Source of the DNA: Microvirga sp. KLBC 81
GTDB taxonomy: Bacteria > Pseudomonadota > Alphaproteobacteria > Rhizobiales > Beijerinckiaceae
Length of the DNA: 64,000 nt
Assembly: GCF_003075415.1 (NCBI RefSeq)
Contig: NZ_QDAH01000031.1
Coordinates: forward strand, 1 to 64,000
Direction: 5' to 3'
Shown here: positions 8,282 to 16,903 of the stretch, piece by piece
How positions within the stretch are numbered: the first letter of the stretch is position 1
Layout: each line of letters begins with the position of its first letter
Notes under the pieces: model-generated
Told to the model about the DNA's origin: nothing
Seen by the model: the letters and a program-made list of their open reading frames with translations, nothing else
The model's database searches: none
Made by a program: the position numbers and the translations under genes

Positions 8282-9384
8282 CGCCTTGTTGCACGAATAG
8301 GTGAGTTGGTAACCGAAACTGGCTGACATAGGAGGCCTGTGCCTTTCATGTCGGATGTCTCCCGTGCCGTTCAAAGCCAATGCCGCTCGCCGGCACCGTA
8401 TTCCCAAGCAGCGGCATAGGGTGACGAACTGGGCCGAGTACGACGCCAGCCTGCGTCAGCGGGGCAGTCTCACGGTCTGGTTGACTGAAGAGGCGATTGC
8501 CGCCTGGCGGGCCGAGCCCCGCACCACTCGAGGCGGTCAGCCCCACTATTCTGCCCTCGCCATCGCAACGGCCTTGACGCTGCGGTCAGTGTTCCGGCTG
8601 GCGCTGCGCCAAACCGAAGGTCTGATCGGCTCGATCCTGAGGCTCCTGGGGCGGGATCTTGCCGTACCAGATCACTCGACCCTGAGCCGCCGCGCCGAAA
8701 CGCTGGAGGTCCCACGGTTGCAGTCCCGCACCGGGCCCATTCACCTGCTGGTGGACAGCACAGGCTTGCGGCTGTGCGGGCCCGGCGAGTGGCTGATCGA
8801 AAAGCATGGCACCCAAAGGCGCCGCGCTTGGCGAAAGCTGCACATTGGCGTCGATGCCGAGACTGGAGAGATCCTTACCTCGGAGCTGACCAGGAGCGAT
8901 GTTGATGATGGCTCGCAGGTCGAGCCCTTGCTCGACCAGATCACAGACCCACTTGCCTCCTTCATCGGTGACGGAGCCTATGATCAAGCCGACATCTATC
9001 GCACTGTCGCCGAGCGCCATCCTGATGCTGACGTGATCATCCCACCCCGATCAACGGCAGTGCTGAGCGAGATGGCAGAGAGCGCTCCGACCCAGCGTGA
9101 TCGGCACCTCCAAAGCATGGCCGAGCATGGGCGCGTGGGCTGGCAGAAGAGGTCCGGGTACACGCGTCGGGCTCTGGTGGAGTCAGTTATCAGCCGCTTC
9201 AAACGAGTGATTGGAGATGCGCTGCGCTCGCGAACGGCCCGGCGTCGCACGACCGAGGTCGCCATCGCCGTTCATGCCTTGAACCGCATGCTTGAGCTTG
9301 GATGCCCGAAGTCCGTCCGCATCGCTTAAGCAGAGGCTTGGGGTGGGCTCAGTACGTCCACTAACCGATCCGTGCAACACAGCC
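8282..9384 (+). mobile_element. IS5-family insertion sequence
   Basis: About 1.1 kb element with one transposase gene. Imperfect terminal inverted repeats are visible: left end near 8282-8303 and the complement at 9363-9384 share TTGCAC and GGT cores, matching the GGCTnTGTTGCAC ends of the IS903-type IS5 subgroup. No clear target duplication flanks it, suggesting old insertion or recombination. Its right end abuts the repeated element at 9385. Confidence 0.75.
8355..9329 (+). CDS. IS5-family DDE transposase
   Basis: 324-residue transposase, apparently intact. The DDE catalytic core is visible as LLVDSTGLRL (first Asp), FIGDGAYDQADIY (second Asp) and VESVISRFKRVIG (Glu). The N-terminal part has the DUF4372/InsH-like opening WAEYDASLRQRGSLTVWL. 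Length is normal for the IS903 group. The start at 8355 is approximate; no strong ribosome site is seen. Confidence 0.88.
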   Translation: MSPVPFKANAARRHRIPKQRHRVTNWAEYDASLRQRGSLTVWLTEEAIAAWRAEPRTTRGGQPHYSALAIATALTLRSVFRLALRQTEGLIGSILRLLGRDLAVPDHSTLSRRAETLEVPRLQSRTGPIHLLVDSTGLRLCGPGEWLIEKHGTQRRRAWRKLHIGVDAETGEILTSELTRSDVDDGSQVEPLLDQITDPLASFIGDGAYDQADIYRTVAERHPDADVIIPPRSTAVLSEMAESAPTQRDRHLQSMAEHGRVGWQKRSGYTRRALVESVISRFKRVIGDALRSRTARRRTTEVAIAVHALNRMLELGCPKSVRIA

Positions 9385-9665
9385 GTCTGTATCCGGAAGG
9401 ACACAGAGCCCTCCATAGTTCTTGCCCATCGCGGGCTGTCGTGTTCCGTCAGTCACGTGGTCGACGAGCCCATGTATGCGCGGTACGCACCACCTGGTGA
9501 GACGGATCTCAGTGGTGGCGATGAAGCGTCATTCTGTGAATGGAAAAAGCTGCCGTAGCGAGTGGCATTGTCGAGCAACCTGACGGGCCTACATCCACAA
9601 TGTGCGTCATTCCCTTGGCACACGAGCGCCCTGGTTGAGGTCTGGATAGTGCCTCGGCCGGGGCG
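9385..9665 (+). repeat. Repeated leader/microprotein element, copy 1 (decayed)
   Basis: This 281-base segment recurs in inverted orientation at 62741-63021 with roughly 85-90 percent identity by eye. The core encoding MYARYAPPGETDLSGGDEAS is almost base-identical, differing by a synonymous change. Here two single-base insertions after the FCEW codons destroy the frame that is open in copy 2. Upstream an imperfect stem (AGCCC...GGGCT) with the conserved loop TAGTTCTTGCCCAT remains. Confidence 0.75.
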
Positions 9666-9983
9666 CTTCCTGTCAGGGCCCGGCCTGTCGAGCCGTGCGC
9701 CACGCTGCCGCGCCTCGTTTGAGCCGCTTGTCACCTCCGGCAAATCAGCTCAATCTCACCTCAGCTGCCTCTCAACGACAGCTGTCGACGAGCCCCGGGA
9801 GAGGCACGGATGGACTGCCTTCCCGGGCTCCTCGTCGGATCTCACCGCATGAACGCCTCACAAAACTCCTGCTACTCTCTCGTCCCTACTCCGGATTTGC
9901 GACGGAGCCATTCGAACCTTCCGCTTGCGGAGCAGTTCGAGCGGCTCGCCGCATGAAGCAGAGTGACGTTCGTTTCCATCTCT
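9666..9983. other. Intergenic region with IS6-type end remnant
   Basis: No gene recognised. GGATTTGCGACGGAGCC at 9893-9909 is a degenerate copy of the IS6-type end; a better copy, TTGCGACAGAACC, is at 10001-10013 about 100 bases away in the same orientation. Confidence 0.45.
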
Positions 9984-12140
9984 TCAACCCCGGTCCAGAT
10001 TTGCGACAGAACCAGCCTTGAAGCCTTGCTGCTCAGTGTCGTGCTTTCTGGCTCCACCAGTTTCAGGATACGGTGCTGTGCACGGCTTTATTGCCTCTTT
10101 TCCCGAAAATGCCTCCAGCGCCCGACATAATGCGGCCCTTAGCTCATATGGCGAGAACGGCTTGAGCAGGAGCTCGCTGTCGATCCTTTCACCGCTCTCC
10201 AATCTCTCACTGTAACCGGTCATCAGAACGACGGCCAGCTTCGGTGCAGCAGCTTTCGCGGCCTTCACCAAGGCGATCCCATCCATTTCTCCGGGCATGA
10301 CGATATCCGTCAGCAGAACGTCGAATGAGGCTTCGCGCAGAATTTCCATCGCTTCCGCAGCTGAGGGTGCCTGTCGGGTCATGCAGCCCTGTTCCTCAAG
10401 AGCTGCCGTAGTCAAAGCTGCTATCTCGGGATTGTCGTCCACGACGAGGACGCGCAGTCCTGCAGGCGTCTGTGGCAGGGTTTCATCCTTAGCGGCTGAG
10501 AGTTCCAGCGGGTCATGTGAGCGTGGGAAAAGAAGCGATATCGATGTGCCATGCCCAGGAGTGCTATCAAGGGCCAGCCTGCCTCCCAGCTGGAGCATAA
10601 AGCCGTGGACTTGCGCGAGGCCAAGCCCAGTTCCTTTGCCCACTTCCTTTGTGGTGAAGAAGGGTTCAAATACCCTCGCTGCCACATCCGGGCTCATGCC
10701 AGCGCCGGTGTCGCTGACGGTCAGGCAAACCTCGTCAGTGGAGGGAATGTTGTGACTCTGGATGCGCAGCACACCGCCATTGGGCATCGCGTCCCGAGCG
10801 TTCACCGCAAGATTGATGAGCGCGATTTGGAGCTGGTCGGTATCAACTTTCACTGGCCAAAGCTGAGGGGCGAGATCGAACTCCACGACAATGTTCTCGC
10901 GCAGCGAGTGGGTAAGCATTCCTCCCATCTCGATAATCAGGCGGTTTAGGTCTGAGACAGTAGGGGAGAGGGTCTGACGACGGCTGAAGGCGAGGAGCTG
11001 CTGGGTAAGCGCCTTGGCGCGCTCAGCCGCGAACAGGGCGTTATCGATGTAGCGCGCCCGCCGATCCTCCTTGGCCCGACGCAACATATCGAGACTGCCC
11101 ATGACGATCATGAGCAGGTTGTTGAAGTCGTGAGCGATGCCTCCGGTGAGCCTGCCCAGCGCCTCGAGGCGTTGCGTGTGATAGAGGCGCGCTGCGGCCG
11201 CTGTTTCACGACCCACCACCCAGACGGCTCCAGCCACAGCGAGGGTCAACACAAGCGCCAAGCCGAGCAAAGAGGCAATGATGGGCAGTTGTAGGGGCGC
11301 AAGCCGGCGATCCAGGTAGGCTTGGTCGAAGGCTACTAACGAAAAAAATGGGTAGCGATCTGATGTTGTGAAGAAGCCAACGCGCGCAACTCGGTCGACA
11401 ACGCTTTCGCCGTCGAACCGGCCGGTGCGATTCGCAACAATCTGATGGAACCGCGGCGAGGCCGAGATGTCCTGTCCGTGGCCAACTTCCGCAGCGCTGC
11501 GAACGCGCACAATTCCATCAAGGCCGGTTAGTGCGGTCATTCCCTGGTTGCTGATGTTAAGGCCACTGTAGAATGAAACAAAGTCTCTCAGGTCATAGGA
11601 GGCCACTAGAATTGCTCGGAGCTTGCCTTCGCTGTTGCGAACCGCCCGCGTGAATTGAATCGTCCAGAGATTCGAGAGCCGGCCGAAAATAGGAACGCTG
11701 ATGTAGAGACCATCCACGCGGTTCTCCCGATGCACCCGAATGTGCATACGGTCGGAGACATCAACTCGCTCTGCATCAAGACCGACACTGCTCACAAACG
11801 TTCGTCCGTCGGGGCCGACTACCGCTAGCTGAACGATTGAACTTGGTAGGTTGAGGCTTTGGATCTGCTCAAAAAGCTCGCCTCGCGTCCACTCGGAGGA
11901 GAATCCCGCAGCGAAATTTGTCAGGAAGCCGTCAATTGCGTCCGCAGTGCGCTCGAAGTTAGCGATTAGTAGACGGGATACTCGTTCGGCGTTTGCCACC
12001 GCATCGTTGGCGGCCTGCCTCTCGAGTTGACGCAGAGTATTTGCTCCAACTAAGGTGATTCCGATACAAAGTATCACCCAGGCGCAAACAATCCAAAGAA
12101 TGGCACGCCTTCCGCTCAGGATCTTTGCGAAGTTGCGCAA
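9984..12140 (-). CDS. Membrane hybrid histidine kinase/response regulator
   Basis: 718-residue sensor kinase. Two membrane segments (about residues 13-32 and 285-310) bracket a periplasmic dCache-like sensor domain. Then come HisKA with GGIAHDFNNLL (phospho-acceptor His), an HATPase domain (NLAVNARDAMP, DTGAGM, GTGLGLAQV) and a receiver domain (VLVVDDNPE, acceptor Asp in LLTDIVMP). The layout resembles hybrid kinases of Rhizobiales. The start is a TTG at 12140 without a strong ribosome site and is uncertain. The last 12 residues (GFKAGSVANLDRG) are read through the IS6-type end at 10001-10013, so the native C-terminus has been replaced; the receiver itself seems complete. Ligand and output unknown. 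Confidence 0.88.
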   Translation of the reverse strand: MRNFAKILSGRRAILWIVCAWVILCIGITLVGANTLRQLERQAANDAVANAERVSRLLIANFERTADAIDGFLTNFAAGFSSEWTRGELFEQIQSLNLPSSIVQLAVVGPDGRTFVSSVGLDAERVDVSDRMHIRVHRENRVDGLYISVPIFGRLSNLWTIQFTRAVRNSEGKLRAILVASYDLRDFVSFYSGLNISNQGMTALTGLDGIVRVRSAAEVGHGQDISASPRFHQIVANRTGRFDGESVVDRVARVGFFTTSDRYPFFSLVAFDQAYLDRRLAPLQLPIIASLLGLALVLTLAVAGAVWVVGRETAAAARLYHTQRLEALGRLTGGIAHDFNNLLMIVMGSLDMLRRAKEDRRARYIDNALFAAERAKALTQQLLAFSRRQTLSPTVSDLNRLIIEMGGMLTHSLRENIVVEFDLAPQLWPVKVDTDQLQIALINLAVNARDAMPNGGVLRIQSHNIPSTDEVCLTVSDTGAGMSPDVAARVFEPFFTTKEVGKGTGLGLAQVHGFMLQLGGRLALDSTPGHGTSISLLFPRSHDPLELSAAKDETLPQTPAGLRVLVVDDNPEIAALTTAALEEQGCMTRQAPSAAEAMEILREASFDVLLTDIVMPGEMDGIALVKAAKAAAPKLAVVLMTGYSERLESGERIDSELLLKPFSPYELRAALCRALEAFSGKEAIKPCTAPYPETGGARKHDTEQQGFKAGSVANLDRG

Positions 12141-12304
12141 CTTGAAGTGCCCCTGGGTCGTGCTTGCTAAACAGTATTCTTGGATGCCGGCAGGATAGGA
12201 GCGATCGCTATAGTGAACTCCGGCTCACATCCTGGAGCTTCTAGCTTTAGAGTTTAGACGTGAGTTGCCAAAAGATGATAGCAGAATCGAGGCGAGCGCA
12301 AGAA

Positions 12305-12444
12305 GGTTCTGTCGCAAACTCGCTTTGTACTTGCCAATACCAACCGCCCCCCGACCGGCTCCTGCAGAATCAAGGGGTTAATGCCCCTGCCATCGCCGCG
12401 ACGTGGCGCGGAAAATCCCTATACTTCGAATTTGCGACAGAACC
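12305..12444. mobile_element. 140-bp MITE-like element with IS6-type ends
   Basis: Perfect 14-base terminal inverted repeats, GGTTCTGTCGCAAA at 12305-12318 and its complement at 12431-12444, bound 112 internal bases with no coding capacity. The ends match those of the IS6-type remnants near 10001, 48790 and 65, so this is either a miniature non-autonomous derivative or an internally deleted copy. No target duplication was seen. Confidence 0.65.
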
Positions 12445-12501
12445 TCCGGATGTTCCGCTTTCAGAGCTTCGCCTTCGACTAGGTACGCGCTTCCGCTATT
12501 A

Positions 12502-12538
12502 GCTTCAGGGCTTGTGGGCTTCCGGCAAGCCCTGAAGC
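12502..12538 (-). terminator. Strong hairpin after the CHRD gene
   Basis: Perfect 13-base stem, GCTTCAGGGCTTG with its complement, around an 11-base loop, immediately downstream of the CHRD gene on the minus strand. There is no clear U run, so termination efficiency is uncertain. Confidence 0.5.
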
Positions 12539-12546
12539 CGCTCGGC

Positions 12547-12963
12547 TTACTTCGTGACTTGGCCGCGCACTTCACCTTGCGGGTTCGCGGCGGTGTGAAT
12601 GTTGAAATAGGTCTGCCCAGCCATGAGAGCCTTGGCCTGGTCATCGGTCAAAGTGGCCGAGCCCTCGAAGGCGCCGGTCTTCACGCCCGGTGCTGGCACC
12701 AACACGCCCGCATTCTTGCCAGGCTCGGCCGGACCATGGAAGTGCGCCGCTGTGGCATCACCGGTCAGGCCGGACACCGTCCCTTTCCAGGAGAGCCTCT
12801 TAGAGGCCGTATCATAGGTGGCGGTTAGACTGCCCTTGCCAGGGGTGTTCACCGCCGGTACCTCGCTGGCGCCGGTCAGGTCAGCCTTCATGTTGATTGT
12901 CTCAGCGAACGCAGGCGAGCCGATCAGAGCGGCGGCTACCGCAAACAGAGTGCATTTGTTCAT
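12547..12963 (-). CDS. Secreted CHRD-domain protein
   Basis: 138-residue exported protein. A signal peptide (MNKCTLFAVAAALIGSPAFA, cut before ETINM) is followed by one CHRD domain: ADLTGASEVPAVNTPGKG, then AAHFHGPAEPGKN and FNIHTAANPQGEVRGQV. CHRD domains occur in chordin and in many bacterial exported proteins of unknown function. The ATG at 12963 is chosen because it starts the signal peptide and has GGAGG upstream; the longer frame to 13032 has no such support. It stands alone. Confidence 0.85.
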   Translation of the reverse strand: MNKCTLFAVAAALIGSPAFAETINMKADLTGASEVPAVNTPGKGSLTATYDTASKRLSWKGTVSGLTGDATAAHFHGPAEPGKNAGVLVPAPGVKTGAFEGSATLTDDQAKALMAGQTYFNIHTAANPQGEVRGQVTK

Positions 12964-13247
12964 CCAACATCCTCCACAATGCGACCTGCTCTCTGGTGAG
13001 CGAGCTTGGAGCACAGGCGTGCTCCAAGCCAAGAGACACTTTTGGACGAGTGTTTATTCCATAGCTCTGGCAAAATTCTTGATCGGCAGTCCAAGCCCTC
13101 GCGCAGGTGATATCTGCCCTAGAGGTGGAGCAGACGTTCTTCAGTCGCGAATCGCCACTTGGCCTGAGAGTTCCCACACGAGCAATTGAAGTCGTTTGGA
13201 CGATCTTGCAGGCGCGGGATCTTTGAGCAGAAGGTGGTTCAAGCCCT

Positions 13248-13323
13248 GGGCAGAGTGTGGGAGCTAAAGACGCTCTGACTTTTCATCAGAGGGTCCTGGG
13301 TTCGAGTCCCAGCGCGCTCACCA
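13248..13323 (+). pseudogene. Decayed tRNA-Lys-like sequence (3' half intact)
   Basis: The 3' half is a convincing tRNA: anticodon stem TCTGA/TCAGA with loop CTTTTCA (anticodon TTT), T arm GGTTCGAGTCCC, acceptor strand CGCGCTC and ACCA. The 5' half does not pair: the acceptor should begin GAGCGCG and the D arm is disrupted. Base 38 is C rather than the usual A. It is a tRNA remnant, possibly left by recombination at a tRNA. Confidence 0.6.
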
Positions 13324-13390
13324 ACTTTGTCAAAGGGTTACCGGCATCTGCCCTTTGAATCGCTCTGCCCCGTGCGCACCACGTGCGCAC

Positions 13391-13467
13391 CGGTGAAATG
13401 GCTCAACTATCAGAGCAGAGGAATCGTCATCCTTGTGTCGGGGGTTCAAATCCCTCCTCCGCTACCA
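13391..13467 (+). pseudogene. Decayed tRNA-like sequence (CAT-type ancestor)
   Basis: The 3' half reads like an alphaproteobacterial CAT-anticodon tRNA (TTGTGTCGGGGGTTCAAATC, then CTCCGCTACCA), but the anticodon loop is ATCGTCA instead of the expected TCATAA and the 5' acceptor strand CGGTGAA does not pair with CTCCGCT. It lies 67 bases after the other tRNA remnant and shows the same pattern: good 3' half, broken 5' half. Confidence 0.55.
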
Positions 13468-13900
13468 TAGGCCCAAGGCGTTTTAGGCACTTTCCCCGCG
13501 TTTCCGACCAGAGCCGGTACCAAGCTGGTACCAACTGGCTCGCCACGAACGGCCGAAAATTCCCCTGGCTGAACACCGCCCCGAAGGATTGGGCACTCAA
13601 TTCCTGTTCGGGTGATTCTCAATTCTTTCGGCGAGCTTGGCTGGTAGCAAAGGATCAGCCCCGAAATCCATGATCAGCCTTTGCATCCAAGCTGCTGTAC
13701 CTATTCCCTGTTCCTGACGTCGTTTCGCGGCGCCTAATCCTTCCGGCTGGTGCTTCGGCCGATCTCCAGCACCTCCCGATCCTACGATACGAAGGTTTGC
13801 CACGCGTTCGTGAGTATTGTGCCCTCCTTCCTTTGTGCTCACCTGGCATCTCTTCTGCGGGGCTTGAAACTGCTAAACACTGCCGATGTAGACCTCTGTC

Positions 13901-14236
13901 ATGCGTGAGGGCATTCGGACCTTTGTTCCGCCGCATCCGGCTCCGGCCCCGGAGAGCCTTTCGCCGCGTCAGCTCGCTTCGCTGATGCGCACTAATAACC
14001 TGCGGGTCTGGTCGCAGTGGGCCTATGAGGAGGAGGTCGTCATCCGCCGCTTCTTCGGACGCTCCTCGCTCTTATTCAATGCCCCTGAAGCAATCCGCCA
14101 TGTTCTGGTCGATCATCCGAAGGCCTATGGCCGAACCCGGGCTACCCTCCGGATCCTCAAACCGCTGCTCGGGGAGGACCTGTTCACCAGCGAGGGACCT
14201 GCAATGGATGCCGCAATCTCTGGCAAACCCTCTTGA
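13901..14236 (+). pseudogene. Cytochrome P450, N-terminal fragment
   Basis: The first 90-100 residues match the beginning of a bacterial P450: LRVWSQWAYEEEVVIRRFFGRSS.., NAPEAIRHVLVDHP and YGRTRATLRILKPLLGEDLFTSEGPA. The family continues with a WRxxRR segment and the heme-binding domain, but here the frame diverges after SEGPA and stops at 14236. No continuation was found downstream, so about three quarters of the gene is lost. Confidence 0.7.
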
Positions 14237-14420
14237 GGGGTGGCTCGATCATACTTGTGGAGTCGACGATAGGAGATCCAGGGAGTCCGACACCACGTTC
14301 CAGGAGGTCAAAACCGGCCAGTTATAGGAGTTAGGTTTTTTCGACATACCAATATGTACGGGAAAATAAATTCGGGAAATTTCTCTCGCACGCGCGATAG
14401 TAGGGCCCAAAACGTAACTT

Positions 14421-14540
14421 AGCTAACTGAGCACCCCAGTCACGCCCTTTTGTGCATCACCCCCCTGGAGGGAAGCTAACAAAGCTAACTTCCGAGGGTG
14501 TTGTGGCTGCCCGCCGCCTGGGAAAACTAACAACGCTAAC
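14421..14540. repeat. Iteron-like GCTAAC repeats
   Basis: The region 14237-14586 has no gene. It contains GCTAAC at 14422, 14475, 14484 and 14535, and the related ACTAAC at 14526. Two composite units, AGCTAACAAAGCTAAC and AACTAACAACGCTAAC, are about 51 bases apart. They lie directly downstream of the defence-like operon. Function is unknown; a binding site or an integration boundary is possible. Confidence 0.5.
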
Positions 14541-14586
14541 CGGGAGTTCGGGTTTGATGTGGGCGCCTGGGTGCATCATCTAAAAC

Positions 14587-15270
14587 CTAACCGAAGACCT
14601 CGTGGAAGGTGATCGCCGCGAAGATCAGCGGGACTATAACCGCGAAGATCCAGAGTGCGATTGACACGATGAACGTCGCGACGATGTCGTAGGTGGCGTA
14701 CCCGTAGCCACGGAAGATGCCGGCCGCCCGTTGCGCCTTGTACTCCTGTATCCGGCCGATTGGCGCGAGGACTGGGCTGACGGCGACATACCCCCAACGC
14801 TGGAAGAAGGTCTTCAGACCCGAGGCGAGCGCGCCGGGGATCGAGCGGTAGTGCTTCTTCAGTCCGCTCCAAGCGTAGAGGACCAGGAAAAGCGGCATGA
14901 GGACGTACCAGACCTGGCCGGCCACTTCGGTGTACTCGCGGATGTCGGCCATGCCCCACTTGTGGAGCAGCATGCCGGCGACCCACGCCATGCCGAACGG
15001 TAGCCCGACACCGAGGACCGCGCCGGCGAGCCAGGGCCCGCCCTGGGCCTTCTCCTTCTTAATGTCGGAGATGTATTCCGCAGGGACGTCGTAGAAGAAA
15101 GCCTTCCCGAACGCCCAGGCGATCCAGCCCACCACAAACAGGGCACCAAGGCCGAGGACGACCCAGAAGCCGCCCTGCAGCGAGCTCATGACGGCGTCGC
15201 GGCCGAACAGGAGGACCAGGAGGATGCCTCCCAGGAGGAACTTGATGATGTTGGCGTCTCTAGATGACAT
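14587..15270 (-). CDS. Multi-pass membrane protein of the NTase-DUF6602 operon
   Basis: 227-residue protein with about five predicted membrane segments: residues 9-24, 34-56, 79-101, 118-136 and 195-222. No enzyme motif is seen. It is the last gene of a three-gene operon, starting nine bases after the DUF6602 gene. In CBASS-type systems membrane proteins often act as effectors that disrupt the inner membrane on binding a cyclic nucleotide; assigning that role here is inference from context only. Family not recognised. Confidence 0.7.
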   Translation of the reverse strand: MSSRDANIIKFLLGGILLVLLFGRDAVMSSLQGGFWVVLGLGALFVVGWIAWAFGKAFFYDVPAEYISDIKKEKAQGGPWLAGAVLGVGLPFGMAWVAGMLLHKWGMADIREYTEVAGQVWYVLMPLFLVLYAWSGLKKHYRSIPGALASGLKTFFQRWGYVAVSPVLAPIGRIQEYKAQRAAGIFRGYGYATYDIVATFIVSIALWIFAVIVPLIFAAITFHEVFG

Positions 15271-15279
15271 CTCAGGTCC

Positions 15280-16002
15280 TCAGTCCGCCAGCCACTTGGC
15301 ATAGGCGCGCATGTCGATCATCGGGACGGTCGCGCTCGCCTGGAGCCGGGCGATCAGCTCGAACAGGAACGCCGTTGCCGGCTTGCCCTCGTACGTGATG
15401 GCGTAGGTGCCATCCTGGTTGCGCGCGTAGTGGCCCTTCGCCGCCACGCACCCCAGGTCGAGCACTCCGTCAGCGTCCCCTGCGGCGAGCGCCTTGGTCA
15501 GGGAGTCCCCAAAAGCCGGGCTCCAGTCGCTCTCGAACGTCAGCAGGCCCCCGAGGATGTGAGGCGGCTTCTTCGGCTCGGCCGTGCCGCTAACGTGGGG
15601 GACGGGCAGGCTGGTCCGATGGAGCTTGCGGACGCTGGCGACCTTCGTCTGCGCGTAGGCGACCTGGCCAGCGTTGATGGACTGCTTGGCCTCGAAGACG
15701 GCGTAGACGCTCTCGGCCGGGATCACCTTCTCCCCCTGCATCGTGAGGATGAAGGGGCTGTACTGCCGGTCGAACACCACGACGTCGATCTGCTGGCTGA
15801 AGTTTCCGAGGCTGTCCACCACGGTCGCCTTATCGGCGCTGTACCGCTTGGGCAGGTAGTTCCCCAGGAGCTCGAGCCAGACGGATTCGGAGACATCGCC
15901 CTTGGAGACCGGATGGCCGAACAGCGACCGCGCGTGATCGAGCTTCCGCTGGATGTCGTTCTGAAGTCCAGCCAGGAGGTTTGACAGGTTCCACTCGGTC
16001 AT
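15280..16002 (-). CDS. DUF6602 protein, PD-(D/E)XK nuclease-like
   Basis: 240-residue protein matching the DUF6602 family along its length: GNYLPKRYSADKATVVDS, then QIDVVVFDRQYSPF, VYAVFEAKQSI, LLTFESDW and the end FLFELIARLQASATVPMID. The Asp of IDVVVFD and the E-x-K of FEAK have the spacing of a PD-(D/E)XK nuclease core, so nucleic-acid cleavage is plausible. It overlaps the nucleotidyltransferase gene by four bases (ATGA). DUF6602 genes are commonly found in accessory, defence-rich DNA. Role unproven. Confidence 0.75.
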   Translation of the reverse strand: MTEWNLSNLLAGLQNDIQRKLDHARSLFGHPVSKGDVSESVWLELLGNYLPKRYSADKATVVDSLGNFSQQIDVVVFDRQYSPFILTMQGEKVIPAESVYAVFEAKQSINAGQVAYAQTKVASVRKLHRTSLPVPHVSGTAEPKKPPHILGGLLTFESDWSPAFGDSLTKALAAGDADGVLDLGCVAAKGHYARNQDGTYAITYEGKPATAFLFELIARLQASATVPMIDMRAYAKWLAD

Positions 16003-16763
16003 CGGACGACCTGGCTCCAGGAGGAAGCGGAGAGGGCTTCTTTGGCGGCCCTCTGGATCATAGCCTTTTGCATAGTGCCGAGCTCGTCTGAAAGGATGTT
16101 GTTGGTGTTGGCGGGATCGACGACCCGGGCGATTGGGAAGCGGTCGCGCAAGTACGTCAGGCAGGTCACCACGTTGCCGCTGAGACCGATGCTGTAGGTG
16201 TTTCTGAGAGCCTCGATGGCGGTGAGCTCGAGGTAGAAGGATGGAAAATCGAGCTGCTTCTGGTTCCGCCAGAGCTTGAGGATCCGGATCTCGTCCCGGC
16301 GGCCGCAGTTGGCCACGATGTCGATGTGGCGGGCCACGTTGGTCTTCGTCCAGGTGTCGGCCTTGCTCCGGTAGAGGCTGTGATCCTGGCTGTAGGTGTC
16401 CTGGCGCTTGGCCGGCACGACGTCGACGTCGAAGCCATTGACCTTGATGCCGAGAGACACGTTCTGGCGGCGCGGCTTGAAGCCCTTCTGGACCAGGCGG
16501 GCGTGCAGCTTGTTATAGACCTCTTTCAGCGGCTCTCGGGTGTCCGATCTCAGGGACACGAAGATGTCGATGTCGGTCCCGCTGTTGTTGGCCGTTCCCT
16601 TGGCCCACGAACCGCTCGGCGTGATGTCGGCCAGGAATTCGCCCGCCCATTCCTTCAGGATAGGCACGAGCGTCGTCCGGCAGGCGTTGAGCGGGGTGTA
16701 GAGACCGGTGGAGACGGCCTCTCGGATCAGGATGTTACGAAGATACTCGTCAGGGGAAATCAT
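15999..16763 (-). CDS. CD-NTase-like nucleotidyltransferase
   Basis: 254-residue protein of the polymerase-beta/OAS-like fold. The catalytic signature GSWAKGTANNSGTDIDIFV supplies the GS motif and two metal-binding acids; the third acid is in NGFDVDVVPA. The C-terminal helical part includes RDEIRILKLWRNQKQ and LELTAIEAL, as in bacterial cGAS/DncV-like enzymes that make cyclic oligonucleotides in CBASS immunity. It is first in an operon with the DUF6602 and membrane genes. The start ATG at 16763 lacks a strong ribosome site. It might instead be a toxin-type or tRNA-modifying nucleotidyltransferase. Confidence 0.75.
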   Translation of the reverse strand: MISPDEYLRNILIREAVSTGLYTPLNACRTTLVPILKEWAGEFLADITPSGSWAKGTANNSGTDIDIFVSLRSDTREPLKEVYNKLHARLVQKGFKPRRQNVSLGIKVNGFDVDVVPAKRQDTYSQDHSLYRSKADTWTKTNVARHIDIVANCGRRDEIRILKLWRNQKQLDFPSFYLELTAIEALRNTYSIGLSGNVVTCLTYLRDRFPIARVVDPANTNNILSDELGTMQKAMIQRAAKEALSASSWSQVVR

Positions 16764-16855
16764 TGGGAAAATAAGGCAGGAAGGAGGCCCAAAGCTACCT
16801 GAGACCGTGCCGCTTTCAAGAGCGACATCTTGGTTGTCCCCGCCTAGGGCATGGA

Positions 16856-16878
16856 AAAGGCCACTCGCGGCGGCCTTT
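16856..16878 (-). terminator. Hairpin between the broken gene and the NTase operon
   Basis: Stem AAAGGCC/GGCCTTT with a nine-base GC-rich loop, followed on the minus strand by TTTTCC. It would end transcription of the truncated gene at 16904 and separate it from the NTase gene. Confidence 0.5.
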
Positions 16879-16903
16879 CCGGTCTTGATCCTTCAGTTTC
16901 CCC

